From Thiohalobacter sp. (GTDB taxonomy: Bacteria; Pseudomonadota; Gammaproteobacteria; DSM-19610), in NCBI GenBank assembly GCA_026984515.1, contig JALSRZ010000135.1, positions 1 to 41,096 on the forward strand: a DNA stretch of 41,096 nt. The letters run 5' to 3'. The translations under genes were made by a program, and so were the position numbers. Of this stretch, positions 28,858-36,790 are shown in pieces (the stretch's first letter is position 1; each line of letters opens with the position of its first letter). A model generated the notes under the pieces. It was not told the DNA's origin and searched no databases. It was given only the letters and a program-made list of their open reading frames with translations.

Positions 28858-29071
28858 ATCGGAAGATGACGTGGACTGGAAGCTTACCACCTGGGAGGGC
28901 GCGAAGCGCGAAGCACTGAGGCGCTGGGCAGCTTTACCGCTCGAAAGGATCGTTGCGGCATTGGAAGAAATGCAGGAACTGGGTGAAGAGCTTCATTCAT
29001 CAGATGCCGGGGTGGGCGTGGGTGAACAGCAGGGCGATTATCGTGCTGGGGCCAAAGACGAGCATCGTTGA
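28847..29071 (+). CDS. Small partner protein of the nucleotidyltransferase
   Basis: A 74-residue protein starting at ATG 28847 inside the nucleotidyltransferase's end. The N-terminal pattern DWKLTTWEGAKREALRRWAALPLERIVAALEEMQELGEEL resembles short helical proteins (T(F/W)EGAxxxQLR...LEEM) commonly encoded beside such nucleotidyltransferases, likely antitoxins. The last dozen residues run into the decayed WYL-gene remnant that starts near 29037, so the native C-terminus may have been lost or replaced at this junction. Function is inferred from pairing only. Confidence 0.6.
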   Translation: MANKSEDDVDWKLTTWEGAKREALRRWAALPLERIVAALEEMQELGEELHSSDAGVGVGEQQGDYRAGAKDEHR

Positions 29072-29155
29072 TGCGGAGAAGTGGTGCCAAGGCAGAAAAA
29101 AGTGCGTGATACGGTGGCCGGCAAGCTTCGGTAGGCAGGTCGGCAATACAAATAA
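29037..29155 (+). pseudogene. Decayed 3' end of a second WYL regulator gene
   Basis: Read in frame from 29099 it gives KVRDTVAGKLR, stop, AGRQYK, stop, against KLRETVAEKLMKAARQYKNN at the end of the intact regulator. Upstream, in another frame, IIVLGPKTSIV matches ILKYGPEVEVL. So one frameshift and two stops separate it from function. Nucleotides CGGCAATACAAA are identical in both. It is followed directly by the second operator copy. It is best explained as the tail of an older regulator allele left when the WYL-nucleotidyltransferase block arrived. Confidence 0.75.
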
Positions 29156-29165
29156 AGATCATTAG

Positions 29166-29200
29166 CCTGTCAGGTTTTGACAGGATGGGGGTGGTATAAG
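29166..29200 (+). promoter_or_regulatory. Operator/promoter copy 2 (cas3 operon)
   Basis: Perfect inverted repeat CCTGTCA-GGTTT-TGACAGG (29166-29184), 10 nt, extended -10 TGGTATAAG (29192-29200). Arrangement and spacing are identical to 28292-28326. It should drive the whole cas3-to-cas6e operon and be a target of the WYL regulator. Confidence 0.72.
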
Positions 29201-29260
29201 GTTGGCAGGGAGGAATGAATGCAGCCAATCAATACAAAACTGTCGCAGGGAAAGGAGCCG

Positions 29261-31954
29261 ATGGCCGGCGAGCAGAGCTATTATCGTTACTGGGGGAAAG
29301 CGTCGAAAGACGATAGTGGCGAGTTCCGTTGCCACTTGCTTCCGTACCATAGCCTTGACGTGGCGCAGATGGCAGCATGTTGGCTGGAAAACAGCAGCGT
29401 CTTGCGTGGTCGTCTCGCCACCATGACGCATTGTTCCATTAAGAAGTCCGTCGCCTGGGTGTTATTTTTCGTTGCCTTACACGATCTTGGCAAGTTTGAT
29501 ATTCGCTTTCAGCTAAAAGTCCCCGCAGTCTTAAATACGTTTTGGGGCGGTTCATCAGGCAATTTGCCAGATAACATTATTTCCAGAAACTACTGGCATG
29601 GTGAGTACGCGGCTTATTGGGCCTATCATGATCTCGCTGATCGGTTGCAATGGAAGCTGAACGAAGACATGCCTTGGGATGAACCTGTAGGCGTAGAGAT
29701 CTGGGCAGCGTGGCAACCCTGGATTCGCGCTGTAGCTGGACATCACGGTATGGAACCCTCATCAGCTAAGGAACCCGATGGCCAGCCACCTCTGGCTTTG
29801 CCCGAAATTGCGGAGCAAGATTGTAAGGCACGCCTGGCATTTATCGAGGCTATGGAAGAACTTTTTCTCAAGCCCGCAGCCCTTTCTCTCGAAGACACGC
29901 CGCCGCCATGCGATCTGGAATTTATCGCAGGGTTCTGCTCCGTCTGTGATTGGCTGGGCTCTACCACCGAAAACCGTGATGGCCAGTCCCGTTTTACCTA
30001 TTGTGAGGTTCCGGGAGACTTGGCGCAGTATTTTCAATCGCGAAAATCGATAGCGGAAACGCTACTGGACGAAAGTGGACTACTTGGCTGCACTGTAACA
30101 GCAGGCGGAATGGCTGATGTATTTCCGCAATTTGATTGTCCTCGTCAAGTACAAACCCTGGTGGATGAGCTGCCTGTTGAGGCTGGTTTGACTTTAATCG
30201 AATCGCCCACGGGTTCCGGAAAGACAGAAGCAGCCCTGGCGTACGCCGCCCGTTTGCTGGTCGCAGGGCAAGCAGAAAGCATTATTTTCGCCTTGCCGAC
30301 GCAGGCGACAGCTGACGCCATGCTGAATCGACTGACAGAAGTGGCTATTCGCTTGTTTGATAATGCTGATGTAGTACTGGCACACGGTAAGTCACGTTTC
30401 AACCCGGCATTTATCAACCTGAAGAAGAAAGCGGGAAAAAGTACTGCAAACAGCGTCCGGGAACGAGAAGCCGGTGTCCAGTGTGCGCATTGGCTGGCCC
30501 AAAGCCGAAAACGGGTGTTTCTCGGTCAGATAGGCGTATGTACCGTGGACCAGGTGCTGATTTCTGTGTTGCCTGTGCGTCACCGTTTTGTCCGTGGTTT
30601 TGGATTGGGCAAGAGTGTACTCATCATCGATGAGGTACATGCCTACGACGCTTATATGTATGGGTTGCTGGACCGGGTTCTACGGCATCAGAATGCCATG
30701 GGCGGCAGCGCTGTCCTGCTTTCCGCCACACTGCCACTGGGCCTGCGGCATGCGCTATTGAATTCCTGGGATGTGAGTGGTGACGTTTTGAATTCCGCGA
30801 ACGATTACCCTCTCGTAACGCAGGTGCAAGGAAAGCAAGCCAGGATGTACCCATTGCCAGATGCTGAGAAACAGCGTCTGGCAGAAGAGAAGCGAGTCGT
30901 GCATCTGGAACAGCTGGAAACCGGCGACATGCTACCCGATGATGATTTGCTTGCGCGGATTGTCAGGGCGGCTGATGCAGGCGCCAATGTTGTGGTGATC
31001 TGTAATCTGGTGGCCGATGCGCAGAAACTGGCGGAACGTCTGTCAGATTTGACGCCTCGGGATATTCTGTTGTTTCACTCTCGCTACCGTTTCAAGGATC
31101 GCCAGCGGATTCAACAACAGGTCATGTCCCGTTTTGGAAAGAGCGGGCAACGGATTCAGGGTGGTATTCTGGTTGCAACCCAGGTTGTGGAGCAGAGTCT
31201 CGATCTGGACTTCGACTGGATGATTACACAGCTCAGCCCCGTCGACCTCCTGTTTCAGCGACTTGGCAGGCTGCATCGTCACGAACGCAAACGACCGACA
31301 GGTTTTGAAAAGGCCGCCTGTACCGTGCTCGTCCCGGTCGATAACCAGTATGAGCTACACAAACTCATCTACGGCAATGGCAAGGCTTCCAACTCCCGAG
31401 TGCTGTGGCGTACAGAACAAATAGTGAGGCAGCATTCCCAATTGTGTTTTCCCGATGTTTATCGGCCGTTGATCGAAAGTGTGTATGAAGAAGAATCCTG
31501 GGATGACGAGCCACGCGAAATCGTTCAGGAATACGAAAAGTACTGGCAGGCCCAGTACGCCAGCCGTAGTGTCGCACGCCAAATCAGCGACATCGAAAAT
31601 GCCTGGCCTGATGACGACAGTCATGTGAACCTGTTGACCCGCGATGGTGAAATGAGTCTGAGTATTGTTCCTGTCGAGGAAACCGCTGATGGACTCTGTT
31701 TGCTCGGTGATGACACACCTGTCGCCCAGCTTGAGGGCTGGGAGCAAGCTGAACTGGTTATGCGAAACACCTTGCCGGCACCGGCCTCATGGCGCAACCT
31801 CGGCCTTCCAGAGGCTGCGAAACAAGACGGTTTGATATGGCTCGTGATGGAAGCGGATGGCATGGATGGGTGGCGATTCAGCACTCGGAAGGCGGTCTTC
31901 GACTATGACCGAAAATACGGATTAAGGATGACAAGAAATGAATCTACTCACTGA
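29261..31954 (+). CDS. cas3: Cas3 helicase-nuclease, type I-E
   Basis: Cas3 is recruited by target-bound Cascade and unwinds and degrades the DNA. The 897-residue protein has an N-terminal HD nuclease (LHDLGKFD, H74 and D75), Walker A SPTGSGKTEA (Lys 321), DEVH box (residues 457-460), SATLP, and the motif VATQVVEQSLDLDFD followed by QRLGRLHRH. An ATG at 29219 with a good GGGAGG ribosome-binding site would add 14 residues. The ATG at 29261, preceded by AAAGGAG, puts YWGK and the HD residues at exactly the positions of E. coli Cas3, so it is preferred. It overlaps cas8e by 17 nt. Confidence 0.95.
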   Translation: MAGEQSYYRYWGKASKDDSGEFRCHLLPYHSLDVAQMAACWLENSSVLRGRLATMTHCSIKKSVAWVLFFVALHDLGKFDIRFQLKVPAVLNTFWGGSSGNLPDNIISRNYWHGEYAAYWAYHDLADRLQWKLNEDMPWDEPVGVEIWAAWQPWIRAVAGHHGMEPSSAKEPDGQPPLALPEIAEQDCKARLAFIEAMEELFLKPAALSLEDTPPPCDLEFIAGFCSVCDWLGSTTENRDGQSRFTYCEVPGDLAQYFQSRKSIAETLLDESGLLGCTVTAGGMADVFPQFDCPRQVQTLVDELPVEAGLTLIESPTGSGKTEAALAYAARLLVAGQAESIIFALPTQATADAMLNRLTEVAIRLFDNADVVLAHGKSRFNPAFINLKKKAGKSTANSVREREAGVQCAHWLAQSRKRVFLGQIGVCTVDQVLISVLPVRHRFVRGFGLGKSVLIIDEVHAYDAYMYGLLDRVLRHQNAMGGSAVLLSATLPLGLRHALLNSWDVSGDVLNSANDYPLVTQVQGKQARMYPLPDAEKQRLAEEKRVVHLEQLETGDMLPDDDLLARIVRAADAGANVVVICNLVADAQKLAERLSDLTPRDILLFHSRYRFKDRQRIQQQVMSRFGKSGQRIQGGILVATQVVEQSLDLDFDWMITQLSPVDLLFQRLGRLHRHERKRPTGFEKAACTVLVPVDNQYELHKLIYGNGKASNSRVLWRTEQIVRQHSQLCFPDVYRPLIESVYEEESWDDEPREIVQEYEKYWQAQYASRSVARQISDIENAWPDDDSHVNLLTRDGEMSLSIVPVEETADGLCLLGDDTPVAQLEGWEQAELVMRNTLPAPASWRNLGLPEAAKQDGLIWLVMEADGMDGWRFSTRKAVFDYDRKYGLRMTRNESTH

Positions 31955-33422
31955 CCCCTGGGTGCCGGTTCAGGACGCCAGCAAGACCGTGCTGATCAGC
32001 TTGCAGGATGTGCTGACCAGCGATGAGGACCACCAGATTGTATTGCCACGCGACGATATGGAGCTGGCATGTCTGCAACTGTTGATCTGCCTGACTCAGG
32101 TGCTGTTTCTTCCCGAAGATTCCGGGGCATGGAAGCGACGAATTAAAACGCCACTGGATGCCGATGAGTATAAAGCGGGTATTGAGCGATATATCGACTG
32201 GTTCGATTTGAATCATCCTGAATGGCCGTTTATGCAGTCGCGAGGTGTTAGTGCAAAGAAAGTCACGCCAATACAAAAGATTCTTATAGGACTTCCTGCG
32301 GGCACAAGTAGCCATGCGTTTTTTAATGGCCCGGGAGAGATCGGTCAGGTTTCCCAGTCCGTGGCAGCAATCTCACTTTTTAATATGGCAAATAATTATT
32401 CGTATGGTGGAGGGATAAAAGAGGGGCTTCGTGTTGTGTCTCAGAAGTCGCCAATTACTACGTTGATGTCCGGTCACATGCTACGGCGCACAATCTGGTT
32501 TAATGTTCTGCATAAGGAAAGTCTGTTGAATATTATGCCAGACTACGATCGGCTCAAGGAAAATGACAACCCGGTCTGGGTCGAACCAATTAAACCTAAA
32601 TCCACTTTCCATGCACATGAGATCGGGTTGATTCGAGGCCTGTTCTGGCAGCCTGCGCACATCGAATTGGCTTTTTCTTCTGGTGGCGAGTGCGACTTGC
32701 TTGGTGTAAATACTCAGGATGCTTTGGTATCAGGGTTCTGTATAGAGAAATTTGGGAGTTATAAGACTGGCGGATTTGATGTAGAGGGGCGATGGATTCA
32801 CCCCCATTCCCCTCGAGTTCTCGACCTGAAAAAGGGGGAGATGAAATATCTTTCTTTCACTACTACCGCTCCGGCCTGGACGCAGCTTGATCACTTGTTG
32901 CTTGAGTCCAAAGACGATAAGCAGGGATACATCCCCGCCGAAGTGGTACGGCAGTTCAAACGAGACCTCATGCAATCGGATCAGTTGATTGTCGGTGGTT
33001 ATCGCAACAAGCAGGCGTCCATTTTGCAGCGGCGCCATGAACTTTTCCCCTTGCGTCCCGGTTGGGATAAGAATGGCCAACTTTTTTCACAGTTTGTTCG
33101 CATGACGCTGGAAATCAAGACACTGTTGCGCAATAAATTGTATGGCTTCGCCAAGTCGGCAGGAGTTCCCGGTCTGCATGATCAGGCCGAAGCAATCTAT
33201 TACCACCAGTCAGAGCCACTGATTCATCAGACCCTGCGAGAAATTGATTGGTCGAAACCTGGTGATCGTTTGCGCAATTTAAGCAATGATCTTGTTGACC
33301 TCAGTTGGAGAATTTTTGAACAGGTCGCCCGTCCCTATGCCCACGAACCAGGGATGATCAAGGCATTGGCTGTCGCCCGAACGACCCTGGGTAGAGCATT
33401 CCGTAAATTGAGGGAAACCTGA
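31938..33422 (+). CDS. cas8e: Cascade large subunit Cas8e (Cse1/CasA)
   Basis: Cas8e recognises the PAM and recruits Cas3. The 494-residue protein starts MNLLTDPWVPV like E. coli CasA and keeps LPRDDMELACLQLLICL, HPEWPFMQSRGVSAKKVTP, NMANNYSYGGGIKEGLR, GLIRGLFWQPAHIEL, GGYRNKQASILQRRHELF and the C-terminal PYAHEPGMIKALAVARTTL. The zinc-binding cysteine cluster present in some relatives (after the FWQPAHIEL segment) is not seen here, where the stretch reads SSGGECDLLGV. G+C is visibly lower than in the metabolic genes upstream, a sign of transfer. It overlaps cas3 and sits 3 nt before cse2. Confidence 0.95.
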   Translation: MNLLTDPWVPVQDASKTVLISLQDVLTSDEDHQIVLPRDDMELACLQLLICLTQVLFLPEDSGAWKRRIKTPLDADEYKAGIERYIDWFDLNHPEWPFMQSRGVSAKKVTPIQKILIGLPAGTSSHAFFNGPGEIGQVSQSVAAISLFNMANNYSYGGGIKEGLRVVSQKSPITTLMSGHMLRRTIWFNVLHKESLLNIMPDYDRLKENDNPVWVEPIKPKSTFHAHEIGLIRGLFWQPAHIELAFSSGGECDLLGVNTQDALVSGFCIEKFGSYKTGGFDVEGRWIHPHSPRVLDLKKGEMKYLSFTTTAPAWTQLDHLLLESKDDKQGYIPAEVVRQFKRDLMQSDQLIVGGYRNKQASILQRRHELFPLRPGWDKNGQLFSQFVRMTLEIKTLLRNKLYGFAKSAGVPGLHDQAEAIYYHQSEPLIHQTLREIDWSKPGDRLRNLSNDLVDLSWRIFEQVARPYAHEPGMIKALAVARTTLGRAFRKLRET

Positions 33423-33425
33423 GCC

Positions 33426-33872
33426 ATGAATGAAGTCATTGATTTTGTAGCTATAGCGAGACGTTATACCGAGTTGGGAAGTGGGTCCAAGGCGGAACTG
33501 CGACGTGCCGGCAAGCCGGATGATCTGGTGCTGATCCCTGCTTTTTATCATCTACTGCCTGGTGTCCGCACGGATAAACGTTGGCAGCGCGTGGTGTTTT
33601 TCCTGCCTTACATAACGCATGCAGAAAACGGCATGTCGCTGGGTAAACAGCTGGCGGGAAAAGTCAGTGAAGAGCGCCTGTTTCAAGTGCTGCGTTCCAC
33701 TTCGCCAAATGACCTGATTCAGCTTCGCAGATTGGTGAAACAGGTTGACCCTGTCCTGGACTGGAAAAAGTTGGGCGAGATGCTTTTCTACTGGAATGAA
33801 CAGGCCAAGCGCCGCCTGATTGAAGACTATTTCCTGCCACCCGTCGATTCGAAAAAGGAAGCCGTATCATGA
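33426..33872 (+). CDS. cse2: Cascade small subunit Cse2 (Cas11e/CasB)
   Basis: A 148-residue, mostly helical, basic protein. Two copies line the Cascade belly and hold the displaced strand. The family pattern is seen in GSKAELRRAGKPDDLVLIPAFYHLL, RVVFFLPYITHAENG, LGKQLAGKVSEERLFQVLRSTSPNDLIQLRRLVKQV and the terminal DWKKLGEMLFYWNEQAKRRLIEDYF. The stop overlaps the cas7e start by 4 nt (ATGA), so translation is probably coupled. Unambiguous given position between cas8e and cas7e. Confidence 0.93.
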   Translation: MNEVIDFVAIARRYTELGSGSKAELRRAGKPDDLVLIPAFYHLLPGVRTDKRWQRVVFFLPYITHAENGMSLGKQLAGKVSEERLFQVLRSTSPNDLIQLRRLVKQVDPVLDWKKLGEMLFYWNEQAKRRLIEDYFLPPVDSKKEAVS

Positions 33873-35017
33873 GCGAAAAGAACTTTGTTAATTTTCATGT
33901 CCTGATTTCCCATAACCCATCCTGTCTGAATCGGGATGATATGAACCTGCAGAAAACCGCAATTTTTGGTGGGGAACGGCGGGTACGCATCTCATCGCAG
34001 TCATTAAAGCGAGCTATGCGAAAAAGTACGTATTACCGAAAATACTTAGGTCATTCATCGGTTCGTACTCGTGAATTGGGCATCTACCGTAATCAAATTA
34101 GTAGGGAGATGGGCAGCCGGTTTCCTACGGAAATAATAGATCGAGCTATTACATTTTGGGCCGACGCCAGAGGAATTGAAGATTTTGAGTCATCTGAAAC
34201 TGCTGTGGCTCCTTGGGTAGTCGAAGAAACGGAGATACTTTGTGAAGCATTAGTAGAGAACGATGAGTTCAAACGCTTGTGTGACGAATATGTAGAAATT
34301 ACCGGAAATGCGGATAAAGACAAGAAGAAAAAACGATCCTTAGAAAAAAAGTCCACAGCCTTACTGAAAAAAGAAGGTGTGTGGGATGCTCTTCTATGTG
34401 CAGTGTCGAATGCTATAGATATCGCGCTGTCTGGTCGCATGGCTACATCGGGGCTTATGACAAACATTGATGGTGCCATGTCTATTGCGCACTCAATAAC
34501 CACACACTCGACAGACTCCGATATTGACTGGTTCAGTGCGGTAGATGACTTGGTAGAACAAGGCGCCGGCCATCTAAACAGTCAGGAACTCAGCTCAGGT
34601 GTGTTTTATCGCTATGCCAGCCTGAATATACCGCATCTGCAACAGAACCTTGGCGGGGCTACACGGGAAAGAGCATTGGAAATTGCAAAACATGTGGCTC
34701 ACATGCTGGCGACTGTTGTTCCAACAGCCAAGAATCAGAGTACTGCACCGTTCAATCTCGCGGATTTCGTCATGATCAGTTTCAGCGATCTACCGGTCTC
34801 CCTGGCTAATGCTTTCGAGAAGCCGATTGATGATAAGGGGGGTTATTTGCGGCCGTCTATCGAGGCGTTGACGGGTTACTGGAAAAACATCCATCGAGGC
34901 TACGGCCTCGATGAACAGGTGGCGGCGTTCCAGGTGGGCGGCGCAGACGGTGAGCCCGAGACCTTCGCCAGCCTGCCAGAGCTGGAAGACTGGGTGGCCA
35001 AGGATAGCGGAAAATGA
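33869..35017 (+). CDS. cas7e: Cascade backbone subunit Cas7e (Cse4/CasC)
   Basis: Cas7e polymerises along the crRNA, six copies per complex. The 382-residue protein begins MSEKNFVNFHVLISHNPSC and has LNRDDMNLQKTAIFGGERRVRISSQSLKRAMRKS, the conserved RNA-binding palm start. Later ALSGRMATSGLMTNIDGAMSIAHSITTHS, VPTAKNQSTAPFNLADFVMI and the C-terminal Gly-rich segments follow. A Lys-rich insertion (DKDKKKKRSLEKKSTALLKKEG) occurs in the middle. The coding sequence is noticeably AT-richer than neighbours outside the locus. It overlaps cse2 and cas5e by 4 nt each. Confidence 0.95.
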   Translation: MSEKNFVNFHVLISHNPSCLNRDDMNLQKTAIFGGERRVRISSQSLKRAMRKSTYYRKYLGHSSVRTRELGIYRNQISREMGSRFPTEIIDRAITFWADARGIEDFESSETAVAPWVVEETEILCEALVENDEFKRLCDEYVEITGNADKDKKKKRSLEKKSTALLKKEGVWDALLCAVSNAIDIALSGRMATSGLMTNIDGAMSIAHSITTHSTDSDIDWFSAVDDLVEQGAGHLNSQELSSGVFYRYASLNIPHLQQNLGGATRERALEIAKHVAHMLATVVPTAKNQSTAPFNLADFVMISFSDLPVSLANAFEKPIDDKGGYLRPSIEALTGYWKNIHRGYGLDEQVAAFQVGGADGEPETFASLPELEDWVAKDSGK

Positions 35018-35670
35018 TGAAGGCGTATGTTGCACTGAAATTGCGAGGTGTGATGCAGGCCTGGGGTGGTCATACTTTTGAAGATCTTCGCCACACCGAA
35101 CTGATTCCAACACGTAGTGGTATTCTGGGGCTGTTAGCGGCTTGTTTCGGTATCGACCGGACAGATCAGGCGCGCCTCGAAGACCTGGCCGGGAGTGTAG
35201 CCATCGCCGTGAGGATGGACAGAGCACCGCAGCGCATTACCGATTTTCATACTGTGATGGATGCTCGCAAGGTGGATGGAAAAGCCAGAAAGGACCCCAT
35301 CGTTTCACGCCGCGAGTATCTGTGTGATGCAGAATACACCGTTTTACTGGAGATCTCCGAACTTGCCGGGTTTTCGGTAGCTGATGTGGTGCGCGCCCTT
35401 CAGCGCCCGGTTTACACACCATTTCTTGGAAGACGCTCCTGCCCTACATCCCGACCGCTCTATGAGGCGACCATTGATGCGGTAGATTTTGAGTCGGCGT
35501 TTGGTCTGGTTGAGCCGTGTAAAGGAACAGTTTATAGCGATAAATGTCCGCGCTCGGGAGGCACACGATTTCGCCTGCGTGATATTCCGTTGTATGGGCG
35601 TAAACGACAGTTTGCTTCGCGCCAGCTTTATGTCTATCAGCAGTCGGGGGACGGTGATGATCCTCAGTAA
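35014..35670 (+). CDS. cas5e: Cascade subunit Cas5e (CasD)
   Basis: Cas5e caps the 5' handle of the crRNA. The 218-residue protein starts MMKAYVALKLRGVMQAWGGHTFEDLRHTELIPTRSGILGLLAACFGI, the typical RAMP start with the invariant QAWG and PT(R/K)S motifs. It also has RITDFHTVMDARKV, SRREYLCDAEYTVLLEI and RPVYTPFLGRRSCPTSRPLYEA. Two adjacent ATGs (35014, 35017) are both possible; the first overlaps the cas7e stop. It overlaps cas6e by 14 nt. Complete and apparently functional. Confidence 0.94.
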   Translation: MMKAYVALKLRGVMQAWGGHTFEDLRHTELIPTRSGILGLLAACFGIDRTDQARLEDLAGSVAIAVRMDRAPQRITDFHTVMDARKVDGKARKDPIVSRREYLCDAEYTVLLEISELAGFSVADVVRALQRPVYTPFLGRRSCPTSRPLYEATIDAVDFESAFGLVEPCKGTVYSDKCPRSGGTRFRLRDIPLYGRKRQFASRQLYVYQQSGDGDDPQ

Positions 35671-36256
35671 AGTTATTCTTGCGCCGGGTAATCTTCAAAA
35701 CGCATGGGAGTGGCACCGTGCATTATGGTCCTTGTTTCCAGATATCGAGTGCCAACCCAATGAATCCTCGCCTTTTCTTTATCGTGTGGAGCGGCTGGAC
35801 CTTGCCAAAGGTGCCGAGGTTCTCGTTCAGTCGACATTACGTCCTGTAGAACGATCAAAAAATGCCAAAGTGGCGGCGACTCGCATGATTGAACCCAGTC
35901 CACAAACGCACCAGCCACTACGCTTTCTGCTTACTGCCAATGTCACCAAAACCATTCGGGATAAAGAGGCTCCTGACCGTAAGATCCGTGTTCCATTGAT
36001 CAGGGAGGAAGAGCAAATTCGTTGGTTGGGCAGGAAGCTTAATGGGGCGGCTGATAAAATCAGCGAACTGAAGGTACGGCCTCATCCGCCAATCTATTTC
36101 CGTAAAGGGGGCCGGTCTGGAAAAATCGTGAAGGTAAGTTTTGAAGGGTTGCTGGAGACAGCCGATCCCGAACGGTTAAAGGAAATACTGGTGAGCGGGA
36201 TCGGCCCGGCCAAAGCCTTTGGGTGTGGTTTGTTGCTGGTGCGTCGACCGTCGTGA
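35657..36256 (+). CDS. cas6e: Cas6e crRNA endonuclease (CasE)
   Basis: Cas6e cuts the pre-crRNA at the repeat hairpin and stays bound to the 3' end. The 199-residue protein starts MILSKVILAPGNLQNAWEWHRALWSLFPD with His 20 in the catalytic position. It has RVPLIREEEQIRWLGRKLNGAA and ends with the glycine-rich loop GIGPAKAFGCGLLLVRRPS. The start at 35657 lies in the cas5e end; a longer frame upstream is a shadow of cas5e. Diverged copies of the final glycine-rich loop coding sequence recur twice downstream (to 36399 and 37342), each before a toxin-antitoxin module. It is the last gene of the Cascade operon proper. Confidence 0.94.
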   Translation: MILSKVILAPGNLQNAWEWHRALWSLFPDIECQPNESSPFLYRVERLDLAKGAEVLVQSTLRPVERSKNAKVAATRMIEPSPQTHQPLRFLLTANVTKTIRDKEAPDRKIRVPLIREEEQIRWLGRKLNGAADKISELKVRPHPPIYFRKGGRSGKIVKVSFEGLLETADPERLKEILVSGIGPAKAFGCGLLLVRRPS

Positions 36257-36332
36257 GTATGTGCTCGCCTCAGCTTGCGGGTAAAAAAACCGGTGGTTAC
36301 GCGACTTAATGAGGATAGCAAGAAATAAAGTG

Positions 36333-36399
36333 ATTCCAAGGAGTTGGGCCAGCCAAGGCCTTCGGCTGCGGTCTGCTCCTGGTCCGTCCAGCAAGGTGA
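36333..36399 (+). pseudogene. cas6e 3' remnant, copy B
   Basis: Reads FQGVGPAKAFGCGLLLVRPAR then TGA, equivalent to the last residues of Cas6e (GIGPAKAFGCGLLLVRRPS). It uses many different synonymous codons from the intact gene, so it is an old or foreign allele, not a fresh duplicate. The stop just upstream (36330-36332) shows nothing longer is left in frame. The 36257-36329 stretch before it has no recognisable gene. Confidence 0.85.
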
Positions 36400-36421
36400 T
36401 ATCGCAGCAAAAAATCCATAA

Positions 36422-36445
36422 TTGTGCTATCATTTGATGGCACAA
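36422..36445. promoter_or_regulatory. Palindromic operator of the first TA module
   Basis: TTGTGCTATCA-TT-TGATGGCACAA, 11-bp arms with one mismatch, 21 nt before the antitoxin start. Such a site is expected for autoregulation by a Phd-type antitoxin. It also contains promoter-like AT-rich sequence. Confidence 0.7.
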
Positions 36446-36466
36446 ATTAACAGCAGGGTAATTCTG

Positions 36467-36790
36467 ATGGACACGTTCACAGTAAGAGATCTACGCGAAC
36501 GCACCGGCGAGCTTATCCGGGATGCCGAGTCGGGAGAGCTTGCGGTTGTCACCAAGCACGGCAAACCCGTGTTTGTCGCCGTGCCCTTTAGCGAAGAGGT
36601 CGTGGCATCCGGCATCCTGTTCGTCCTGGCAGCCAGATTTTTCCAGGAAAACCTCCTGAGCCTGGGCAAGGCGGCACGCTTCGCAGGCTGTTCGATACCC
36701 GAGTTCGTCGACTACCTGGACAAGGTTGGTATTCCCACCGTGCAGTACCCGGCGGAAGAACTGGAACAGGAACTGGAAGCGATTGGCTGA
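36467..36790 (+). CDS. Chimeric antitoxin: Phd/YefM N-terminus plus UPF0175 C-terminus
   Basis: A 107-residue protein. Residues 1-45 (FTVRDLRERTGELIRDAESGELAVVTKHGKPVFVAVPF) are a Phd/YefM DNA-binding antitoxin domain. Residues 55-107 (AARFFQENLLSLGKAARFAGCSIPEFVDYLDKVGIPTVQY plus an acidic tail) match the UPF0175 family, which usually forms the whole antitoxin of DUF3368 toxins. So repression and toxin-binding parts seem to come from two antitoxin families. ATG at 36467 gives the clean Phd start; 36437 is in the operator. It overlaps the toxin start by 8 nt. It sits between cas6e remnant B and the toxin. Confidence 0.78.
   Translation: MDTFTVRDLRERTGELIRDAESGELAVVTKHGKPVFVAVPFSEEVVASGILFVLAARFFQENLLSLGKAARFAGCSIPEFVDYLDKVGIPTVQYPAEELEQELEAIG

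Noticed and set aside
29177-29200. Classic sigma-70 promoter using TTGACA at 29177 and TATAAG at 29195
   Set aside because: The spacer is only 12 nt. An extended -10 with the palindrome over the -35 region fits better.
36257-36466. Possible CreTA-like RNA toxin-antitoxin between cas6e and the first TA gene
   Set aside because: I looked for a degenerate copy of the CRISPR repeat (hairpin CCCCGC...GCGGGG or ATGAACCG end) and saw none. The stretch is explained better by the cas6e remnant and TA operator.
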